Shown here in pieces: positions 57,351 to 64,000 of a stretch of 64,000 nucleotides of DNA; position 1 is the stretch's first letter, and every line of letters begins with the position of its first letter. The notes below the pieces were generated by a model. It searched no databases and was not told where the DNA came from. It saw only the letters and a list, made by a program, of their open reading frames with translations. This stretch comes from Siphonodentalium dalli (Eukaryota > Mollusca > Scaphopoda > Gadilida > Siphonodentaliidae). A program made the translations under genes and the position numbers. The stretch is from assembly GCA_032622095.1 (NCBI GenBank), contig CP136061.1, forward strand, positions 89,518,983 to 89,582,982, written 5' to 3'.

Positions 57351-57779
57351 ATGGCGGCTGATTATGGCGAAATGTCGATTTTCATATTCGAAAAACACGA
57401 ACAATTATATGTTTGAAACGAAACGGTCCGTGAATTCGAAACGATAATTATAAAAACGAACGCGTAGGCGACCAGTAATTATTGTATCGATAAATTGAAT
57501 TTGTCGCTATTGTTAAACGACAAATTCGGAAAAATACTCCCTTATGATCCGTTCGGTTGTAGCAGAAAAATAAACTGGCTAATTCAATCTGTACAGTGAA
57601 TTATATTGGGACTGCGCATGCGTGACTGATACCGAGGCAAGCCACTGACCATTAGTTACCGTAGGCGACCAAAAAGTTAACCCTTTTCTGCTATGGTTTA
57701 CAAACACAGGACATCTATCCATATAGTTCAGTGTGAGGGCTTCCTTTGGCGGAAATATAATTTTTAGCCCCTTCTATTT

Positions 57780-58065
57780 CTTACATGTAGGTGAAACATC
57801 ATTAAAGGGGAATAGAAAAATCTGAAGATAAACACAGTAGTTTAATTTCAATACATCAATAGAAATTAGGATTTCATATTAGAATAGAACTATTCTACCA
57901 TATAATACTGAAAGCAGGTCCTGAATGATACTATAAATTCTCTTGGGTGCAAAAGAAAATGTTTTGTTTATATAAAATCATTTTATTATCTCAATAAACA
58001 TATAAAAAAGTAAAAAGTTAAAAAAAGAAAGTTCGGATTTTTGATTGATGATAACTTTTCACTGT
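57780..58065. other. AATAAA / A-rich repeat fragment
   Basis: AAATGTTTTGTTTATATAAA...CTCAATAAACATATAAAAAA (about 57958-58015) resembles 62470-62532. No gene assigned. Confidence 0.5.
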
Positions 58066-58069
58066 TTAA

Positions 58070-58395
58070 TCCTTCCATGACTGGAGTTTCCTGAAATTTT
58101 GCAAAGACCCTGTGCCGATGCATTCTCTTATATATGCAAGTCTCCCATAAGGAACCTCAAATATATAAGAGAATACATCGGCCTAACAACATTTACATTG
58201 ACCTTGTAAGCCAGTGAATTTTCTTATATATGCGAGGCTCCCTATGGGAGACTAATAGGGAGACTAGCATATATAAGAGAATGCACTGGCACATGATCTT
58301 TAATGCTGCACCAGCATAGCTGCCATCATGAGAGGGTTAATTGGAATTTCAAAAAGGGTTTTCGCAAATTTCAGAAAGCTGCAGTCATGGAAGGG
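58070..58395. mobile_element. Family C TTAA element (C5), composite
   Basis: TTAA at 58066-58069; left end CCTTCCATGACTGGAGTTTC; two right ends in series, at 58337-58340 and 58396-58399. The outer right end (GCAGTCATGGAAGGG) is the inverse of the left end. Confidence 0.75.
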
Positions 58396-58429
58396 TTAAT
58401 ACAAATTTATCAAAAGTGTAAATGATTAT

Positions 58430-58957
58430 AAATTTTTGCCGTTGATTGACCATAAATTTTGGAAGTTTGATTGATAATAAATTTTGTATGTTTATTATGA
58501 ATTAAACTGAAGTGACAATTGATGGTAACTTTTTGACGTTTGGAATAAATTCACCTGAAGTGGCGATTGATTCATAATTTTTCAACATTTGATTGAACAT
58601 ATTTTGACATTTGATGTAAATTTACCAGAAGTCGAGATTAACGATAACTTTTCTATGTTTGATATGAATTTAATTTGAAATGGCTGTTGATGATTTTCGA
58701 CATCTGATTGATAACAGATTTTACTGTGAAGTGGTAAATGATGTTAAATTTTCGACATTTGATATCAGTTTACTGTGAAGTAGTGATCGATGGTAAATTT
58801 TCGACGTTTGATATGTGAAGTGGCAATTGATGATAAATTTTCAACACCTGATTGATGATCAATTTTCTATGTTTGTTATGAATTTACTGTGAAGTGGCAA
58901 TTGATGTTAAATTTTTCGATGTTTGATTAAATATAACTTTTCTATGTTTGATATGAA
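58430..58957. repeat. Degenerate ~60-bp minisatellite derived from a CDK exon-intron junction
   Basis: About eight units with landmarks GATATGAATTTACCTGAAGT and GGC.ATTGATG (near 58505, 58551, 58617, 58671, 58728, 58768, 58808, 58886). The right-most, 58951-58980, is the real 3' end of the CDK exon with its donor site. Units have drifted by substitutions and small deletions. Confidence 0.8.
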
Positions 58958-58962
58958 TTTAC

Positions 58963-59040
58963 CTGAAGTTGCGATTGATGAAGTTCTCATTCCCGGGTCC
59001 TTGTGTAGTTGTACTTCTGGTAGTGTGAATATAGACACAG
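58963..59040 (-). CDS. CDK16/17-like: PCTAIRE-type CDK, exon coding the post-kinase tail
   Basis: A 78-nt exon. On the minus strand it follows an acceptor (TTTTTACAG) and ends at CTTCAG before the donor GTAAAT. It takes two bases to finish a Thr codon and leaves one base. It reads SIFTLPEVQLHKDPG followed by MRTSSIATSG, close to the vertebrate CDK17 tail of the form SIFSLKEIQLQKDPG. In this family the segment lies just after the kinase domain. The remaining C-terminal residues and stop must lie in a further exon that I could not place. The donor lies at the edge of a minisatellite made of copies of itself. Confidence 0.9.
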
Positions 59041-59267
59041 CTGTAAAAACATATCAGAAATACAATGAACGCCGCTCAAAACCCCCTACCCAACACACAA
59101 GAACATATCTTTCTCACAAATAAGGCCAAATTTATTAGACCAGCCTTAGTTTGAATCTGAGCTCTGCTGTTTTGGAATTAAACCACAAAATTCAGTGTTG
59201 ATTAAGGATTCAAAACTCAAGAAGATATCATCCAAAATTATAAGCATATTTCAATACTTCACCCAAA
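59041..59267 (-). other. Intron of the CDK gene
   Basis: Plain AT-rich sequence directly upstream of the tail exon. The pyrimidine-rich acceptor side is weak but ends TTTTTACAG. No repeat was recognised. Confidence 0.6.
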
Positions 59268-59512
59268 ATTATATATTCTGGTTGTATTCTACACACCAAT
59301 AGATTATATATTCTGGTTGTATTCTACACACCAATAGATTATATATTCTGGTTGTATTCTACACACCAATAGATTATATATTCTGGTTGTATTCTACACA
59401 CCAATAGATTATATATTCTGGTTGTATTCTACACACCAATAGATTATATATTCTGGTTGTATTCTACACACCAATAGATTATATATTCTGGTAGTATTCT
59501 ACACACCAATAG
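59268..59512. repeat. 35-bp minisatellite, exactly seven copies
   Basis: Units ATTATATATTCTGGTTGTAT... at 59268, 59303 and so on. 245 bp is exactly 7 x 35, with one substitution in the last unit. Intronic. Confidence 0.97.
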
Positions 59513-59670
59513 ATTTGAACTTGAACTGTATTCTATTAAGATTAAAATGTATACAAATTAGAAGTCACCCCGAAGATTCATTTACAGTTTGGTGACGATA
59601 AGATGAGGGATGTGGCCTGTTGGGTGTGCTGAAGGATCTTGTTGACGGACGGACACAAGGACTCACGGTG

Positions 59671-59890
59671 GAAAACCCTGTGCCAATGCATTCTTTATAT
59701 ATGCGAGTCTTCCATAGGGAACCTTCATATATAAGAGAACGCATTGACCTAACAATATTTACCTTGACCTTGTAAGCCAGTGCATTCTCTTACATATGCA
59801 AGGCTCCCTATGGCAGACTTGTATATATAAGGGAATGCACTGGCACATGATCATTAATGCTGCACCAGCGCAGCTGCCATCACAAAAGGG
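59671..59890. mobile_element. Family C TTAA element (C6), left end lost
   Basis: It starts inside the element at CCCTGTGCCAATGCATTC, has two diverged palindromes, and ends GCTGCACCAGCGCAGC...AAAAGGG before TTAA at 59891-59894. Confidence 0.75.
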
Positions 59891-60139
59891 TTAAACACAT
59901 TGTAATTACAGAAAAAGTGCTGAGCACAGAGAATATCCTACAAAGGTGGCAGACTGACAGTTCACCGAGGGTTATTCATTTTCTGAGTTGCTTCATTTGA
60001 CAGATGTATTAAAGATATATCATGTACTTATTCGGGTGCGTGAAACTAGTAAGTTGGTATACAGGCACTATGCCAACTGGAGGAATATAACATTCTAGTA
60101 ACATCGCCAAAAATTTCAAACAAATTGACCTTACCTCTC

Positions 60140-60375
60140 CATAGAAAACATCGTCTGAACTAGGCGCAATTGTAAATATTTACTTCTCGATTCGGGACGC
60201 AACTATCTGCGATAAGCTAACGAACACGATTTTGCCATCGAGAGTCACCGTATTTAATTAATATATAAGAATGGCGGTGTTTGTTGTCAATTTGGATATA
60301 ATATTTGTAAAAATTACTACTTTGTGCAAGATTGTTCTCCATTTCTATTTGATCACCCTACCGGAGTGTTTCATA
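60140..60375. repeat. Intronic duplicate of 63100-63365
   Basis: GTAAATATTTACT, GAGTCACCGT(A/G)T, TTGGATAT and CGGAGTGTTTC.CATCACTTTAA occur in the same order in both. Diverged, so old. Confidence 0.65.
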
Positions 60376-60790
60376 TCACTTTAAGCTGGCCTGTGATGAT
60401 TGGACAAAACAAGTTGCATGTCCATATCTTTCATCACAACGTGGTTGTTGAGTAAACCAAAGATCTTTCATATTCGATCTAAGATGACGGAGATACGAGG
60501 ATGGACGCATTTTACACTCAAAGTGACATAACTTAAAGCTACTCAATCCGATCAGACTCTGAACTCTATAAAACTTCTCAATGAATTTGTAAATACACAT
60601 TTTTTATGAGGCCCTCTTCATGTGATGAGGGAAGTGCCTGAGACCACGGTATGTTTATTTATATGAATAAACCAACGATCATTAATATTCGATCTATGAT
60701 GGTTGAGATACATTGAAGGATGTATTTTATTCTTGAAGGGCCATGACTTCAGAAGTGAATGGACAAAACCTCAAACATGTAATAATTAAA
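60376..60790. repeat. Diverged tandem units, about 230 bp
   Basis: TAAACCAA.GATC, ATATTCGATCTA.GATG and GGATG.A.TTTTA at 60452-60515 return at 60666-60735. The ending GGCCATGACTTCAGAAGTGA recalls pearl-like cores. Confidence 0.55.
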
Positions 60791-60795
60791 TTTAA

Positions 60796-60935
60796 CCCTG
60801 ATACATTGATGGAAAGTGTGGAAAGAGCTCTAAGAGCTCTTTCCATCAATGTATCACATTAATATAATCAATAAATTTGAAAAATGAACAAGGAAATATG
60901 GGTTGATACATAAATCGGACTTGGTACTGAAAGGG
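60796..60935. mobile_element. Family B mini-element (B5), 140 bp, next to a splice donor
   Basis: TTAA at 60792-60795 and 60936-60939. The core is the hairpin TGATACATTGATGGAAAG...CTTTCCATCAATGTATCA. The right end ACTGAAAGGG is intact; the left end is cut to CCC. The donor GTAAGTC of the next exon starts one base after the right TTAA. Confidence 0.8.
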
Positions 60936-60947
60936 TTAAAGACTTAC

Positions 60948-61038
60948 TGTCAGGCAGCTTAACTACACTGGGCCCCAGTGAGTTGAAGAATGGATGTCTG
61001 ACTCCGAGAGTAGCGGACATTCTTTGTCTCGGGTCAAA
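60948..61038 (-). CDS. CDK16/17-like: PCTAIRE-type CDK, exon coding the end of the C-lobe
   Basis: A 91-nt exon with acceptor TTCCACAG and donor GTAAGTC on the minus strand. It starts on a codon boundary and leaves one base. It reads FDPRQRMSATLGVRHPFF, then NSLGPSVVKLPD. The 'xP..R.SA...HP(F/Y)F' motif is the conserved CDK/MAPK C-lobe end, with the invariant Arg. The SLGP...LPD ending is characteristic of CDK16-18 rather than CDK1/2/5. It joins in phase to 63927-63969 upstream and 58963-59040 downstream (the split codon gives Thr). Confidence 0.93.
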
Positions 61039-61126
61039 CTGTGGAAGAAATCAAGTCCATACATTTTACATTGTAACTCAAGTTCAGTATCTGTTGCTAA
61101 AATATACGTTCTTATTCAAGCCTTGA

Positions 61127-61370
61127 AATAGGGTGTCTGTCATTTGCAGAATGAGGTCCCCAGAGGGTGAATTTAGTGATGCTACCCTGCATAGCGGGCT
61201 AGCATCACCAAATTCACCCTCTGGGGACCTCATTCTGCTTACACCTCAGCAGAATGAGGTTCCAAGAGGGTGAATTTGGTGATGCTAGCCCGCTAAGCAG
61301 GGTAGCATCACTAAATTCACCCTCTGGGGACCTCATTCTGCAAATGACAGACACCCTATTTCAAGGCTTG
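61127..61370. mobile_element. Family D double-hairpin element (D5), 8-bp TSD
   Basis: Flanks TTCTTATT on both sides; ends CAAGCCTTGAAATAGGGTG and inverse; both hairpins intact. Intronic. Confidence 0.92.
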
Positions 61371-61910
61371 TTCTTATTGGTTGTGAACTGCCAACTTTAG
61401 TTTCCGTTCACCAAACCAATTTTACCGAAGAATTTATCACACAGACTGTCAGGAATCTCAACATTTTGCACAGTTCTAATAAAAATTGTAATACGACCTT
61501 GCCTAAACCTACATACAAGGCTCGTCCTTATTGGTCAGTATCCTGTATTCCCATGCATAAATGACCGTTGTTTTGTGGTACAATCAGTGAAATGCTGCCA
61601 ACGCCTCAAACTTTCGGAAGTCAAGCCACATGGGCATTGGTTAATGTCATGCTATAGACTGAAGAAAGAGACATATAATGACTACCTACTGTACTATACT
61701 GAATTCTATTTAAGATAGAACGAAAATAAGTCTTAACTGAATGGTTTTTTGAAAGGCAATGAAAAGGGGTCGCCGTTCAATAGTGCGTCATGTTTGACAT
61801 TACAGTTCTAAGAGAAGAACTGTTTGGTGGAAAATCATACCATGCAGAGCTAGAAACTGGGCTATTATATAGCAGATTGAACGTATGTCACTAAAATTTC
61901 GACCAAAACA
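61371..61910. other. CDK intron, no feature recognised
   Basis: Single-copy-looking AT-rich DNA with no exon signal on the minus strand that would fit the kinase order. Confidence 0.5.
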
Positions 61911-61923
61911 TACTGTTGAATTA

Positions 61924-62008
61924 CAAAAGAAATTTGACCACAGAAACTGATTGTAGGACTTCCACTTCGCGTCGTCCTACAATCAGTTTCTTTGTGGTCA
62001 AATTCTAC
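61924..62008. repeat. Hairpin, about 36-bp arms
   Basis: AATTTGACCACAGAAACTGA... and the inverse TCAGTTTCTTTGTGGTCAAA, with arms extending through TTGTAGGA and a loop around CTTCCACTTCGCG. Possibly a small palindromic MITE; no clear target duplication. Confidence 0.85.
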
Positions 62009-62114
62009 TATACCGATGCGCAGATTATTTATTTCTTAATTAGATTCTCAAACAATCTACCAATTACAGAGTCTGAACAAAATAGTGGGGAATTCCATTA
62101 CTTCCGAGATGCTT

Positions 62115-62205
62115 AACGTCACTGTCAGCCAATCACATTTAACGATGAAGCTAATCCGGGTCATTGTCAGCCAATCACATTTAACGATGAAGCCAATCCG
62201 GCGAT
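62115..62205. repeat. 45-bp direct duplication
   Basis: GTCAGCCAATCACATTTAAC followed by GATGAAGC.AATCCGG, twice in tandem. Confidence 0.95.
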
Positions 62206-62339
62206 TGTTTGAATTCATATAGTGACAGGTTGATTCGCCACATAGCTAAAAATAGCACAATTAAAATGTAACATAAATGTGAAACCGGTTGATATTCTCC
62301 TTTCAGCATTTAAAATACTTAAACTGTATTTTTATGAAA

Positions 62340-62540
62340 GTATGAATGAGTGACGGTCAAAAGTATGGTAGTGTTTGTAGGGAATTTCTATATTATTTAC
62401 ACTCCTGTAATGTCAAACATCTAGTTAGATATGTGCAAATGTCATCTTTTGTCATTTCTCTTTGGTGTAAAAGTAAATGTTTTGTTGATGTAAAATTATC
62501 TTATTTTCTCAATAAACATATTAAAAAAAAAAAATAGCAC
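62340..62540 (+). other. AATAAA plus A-tract sequence, repeated elsewhere
   Basis: It ends CTCAATAAACATATTAAAA with an A12 tract. Diverged relatives lie at 52165-52260 (AATT.TATATTATTTA.ACTC) and 57940-58015, so it is more likely a dispersed retroposed sequence than a gene's 3' UTR. Confidence 0.5.
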
Positions 62541-62649
62541 AATAAACTTTCTGTCATATTGATAATGTCACTGAGTGTTTACAAAATTAGAGATTATGAC
62601 AACTTATTAAACACTAAAAAGAATCTATGAAGAGTCCGGAATTGACCAA

Positions 62650-62801
62650 CAAGCCTTGAAATAGGGTGTCTTGTCATTTGCAGAATGAGGTCCCCAGAGG
62701 GTGAATTCAGTGATGCCACCCAGCATAGCGGGCTAGCATCACTAAATTCACCCTCTGGGGACCTCATTCTGCAAATGACAGCCACACTATTTCAAGGCTT
62801 G
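62650..62801. mobile_element. Family D single-hairpin element (D6)
   Basis: CAAGCCTTGAAATAGGGTG, one hairpin instead of two, then the inverted end. The flanks share TCC.GAATTGACCAA, 15 bp with one mismatch, longer than the 8 bp of other copies. Confidence 0.85.
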
Positions 62802-63099
62802 TCCAGAATTGACCAATAATACTCAGCAAGGAGAATAGAATTAAGAATTTTAACAGTTAACACTCGGTTATGTTATTTGTGAAAAACAAAACCCGAAAGG
62901 AGCTATCAGTTAATCAATAAACGATATGTGTGCTGTGACATTATACTGCATGAATTGAAGTAGCTTGTTCCAGAGACTAACTTTAATGACATATCATGGA
63001 ATTACTTCATTGAATAAAAACAATCAGTTTATAGTATCCAATCACTATCCCTGTTGGAAGAATGTAGCAATGAACTAATATTGTTGAAAATTTCAACCA

Positions 63100-63365
63100 T
63101 ATAGACTGTATCATTTCAGAGAAAACAACAGTTGAACTATGCACAAATGTAAATATTTACTAAATTATATGGGACACAATATTGGGCATAAATATTACGG
63201 CAATGATTGCGGCAAAAACAGTCACCGTGTGTAATTCTTTTATAACAATGACTGTTTTTTTTATTATTTGGATATCAAATTTATGAAAATAACTTTTTGT
63301 GGCACGATTATTTGTTATTCCACTGGGAACACAAGAGCGGAGTGTTTCGCATCACTTTAATTTTA
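63100..63365. repeat. Intronic duplicate of 60140-60375
   Basis: See 60140-60375: GTAAATATTTACT, CAGTCACCGTGT and CGGAGTGTTTCGCATCACTT in the same order. Confidence 0.65.
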
Positions 63366-63429
63366 ACTGTATTTTCAGTTTTAATATAGAGATCTAGATG
63401 ATAATTGAAATGTAAAAAACACATATTAA

Positions 63430-63880
63430 AGGGATACTGTATGCCAATTTCAGTAAATTCCAGGTAATAACAACAATCTAATATCGATAATATACAGAAA
63501 AATAATTAAATTGAGGTCAGGTTAACATTCAGGTAATAACAGGATATATTAAAATCAAATTTAATAATTTAATATCAATTAAAATATGGCTCCAGCCATA
63601 AACTAAGTTACAAATTTCCATGTACAAGACATAATCAAATTGGGCAACGTGTGGATTGGGCAACGTGTGGAACTGATCGTGTAAAAAATTATTTTGATAC
63701 AGGGCATGAACTCAAGCCACTCTCTGACTGTACAATAAAATTAATGAGTATCTGAGACTATTATGCATATAATATAACATTTATTTGATACATTTGCCTG
63801 AAAACTGTACAAAAATATCTCAAAGACGAGTGTCCTATATTCGCCTTATCATCAATATTTAAATGACTGCCAACTGAACA
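63430..63880. mobile_element. Family H TTAA element (H3), right end unclear
   Basis: TTAA at 63426-63429, then AGGGATACTGTATGCC. It follows the reverse complement of H1 through TGGCTCCAGCCATA, AGCATATAATATAA-like and GAAAACTGTACAAAAAT phrases. No closing inverted end was found before the exon at 63927. Confidence 0.75.
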
Positions 63881-63926
63881 CCTAGCAGAAGTTTTCTGTG
63901 AAAATTAAGACATATTGCTAACTCAC

Positions 63927-63969
63927 CAATAAAAATTTTCCTAATAAATCCAGACCTTCTGAATCCAAT
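63927..63969 (-). CDS. CDK16/17-like: PCTAIRE-type CDK, short exon in the C-lobe
   Basis: A 43-nt exon with acceptor TATATTTCAG and donor GTGAGT on the minus strand. One base completes an upstream codon (xxA, compatible with the Arg expected here), then LDSEGLDLLGKFLL, ending on a codon boundary. In CDK17 the same place reads in the style LDTEGIELITKFLQ. It joins directly to FDPRQR in the next exon. The kinase N-lobe and catalytic loop are encoded further upstream, beyond this window. Confidence 0.88.
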
Positions 63970-64000
63970 CTGAAATATAAAAATTTATAATAAGTCCAGG

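Larger units (their letters stand above)
52612..57740. mobile_element. Large inverted-repeat element, 5.1 kb, no transposase recognised
   Basis: About 170 bp at 52612-52779 (ACCATAGCAGAAAAGGGTTA, CGCATGCGCAGTC, GATTGAATTAGCCAGTTTAT) return inverted and nearly identical at 57564-57732. A second shorter pair, TTTCCGCCAAAGGAAGCCC, lies at 52914 and 57756 (inverted). The interior holds tandem duplications (54380-54790, 56646-57350), a GC-rich coding-like patch and an ACCGCGGT cluster. I found no DDE motif or other transposase signature. It could be a decayed DNA transposon or a large non-autonomous one. Confidence 0.7.

Noticed and set aside
62340-62540. 3' UTR with polyadenylation signal of a plus-strand gene
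   Set aside because: Diverged copies at 52165-52260 and 57940-58015 point to a dispersed repeat, and no coding exon lies upstream on the plus strand.

Overview
This is eukaryotic DNA, AT-rich, intron-like and crowded with repeats. It looks like a lophotrochozoan animal, most likely a mollusc. That guess rests on the repeat types: roughly 150-190-bp tandem cores followed by ACAG/ACGG microsatellites, like the bivalve 'pearl' elements, and a tRNA-derived SINE. There are no operons, no RNA operons and no CRISPR array.

Host gene content is sparse but present. Three short exons on the minus strand (63927-63969, 60948-61038, 58963-59040) join in phase. They encode the end of the C-lobe and the C-terminal tail of a PCTAIRE-type cyclin-dependent kinase (CDK16/17/18 group). 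The upstream kinase exons lie beyond 64000. The last coding exon was not found, so much of the left part of the window may be intron or intergenic DNA.

The largest coding unit is an LTR retrotransposon on the minus strand (17096-23493), with short LTRs, a tRNA-Leu-type primer site and Gag, protease, RT, RNase H and integrase. A 458-bp TTAA-flanked element has landed between protease and RT and split one polyprotein frame into two. A second copy of the RNase H segment lies at 15053-15433, next to a 100-N scaffold gap. A decayed non-LTR reverse transcriptase lies at 26170-26990.

Most of the rest is non-autonomous, strongly palindromic DNA. (1) Several families sit at TTAA sites (here A, B, C, H, T and J). 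Families A, B and C have CCC...GGG ends like piggyBac MITEs, and these three share the same 67-nt palindrome. (2) A double-hairpin family (D) has 8-bp target duplications, as in hAT elements. (3) A TA-flanked palindrome (E) resembles Tc1/mariner MITEs. (4) There are foldback elements, including one built from about two dozen copies of GGACTTAAGTCC, a 0.65-kb palindrome at 12694-13350, and a 5.1-kb inverted-repeat element at 52612-57740.

Layout: 1-3261 satellite-like array; 3.3-14.7 kb dispersed MITEs and minisatellites; 14.7-25.6 kb retrotransposon and nested foldbacks; 25.6-27.4 kb minisatellites and LINE remnant; 27.4-52.5 kb MITEs, pearl-like repeats and a SINE with long stretches holding no recognised gene; 52.6-57.7 kb large inverted-repeat element; 58-64 kb CDK exons in repeat-rich introns. 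Family letters are labels made for this report. Identities were judged by eye.
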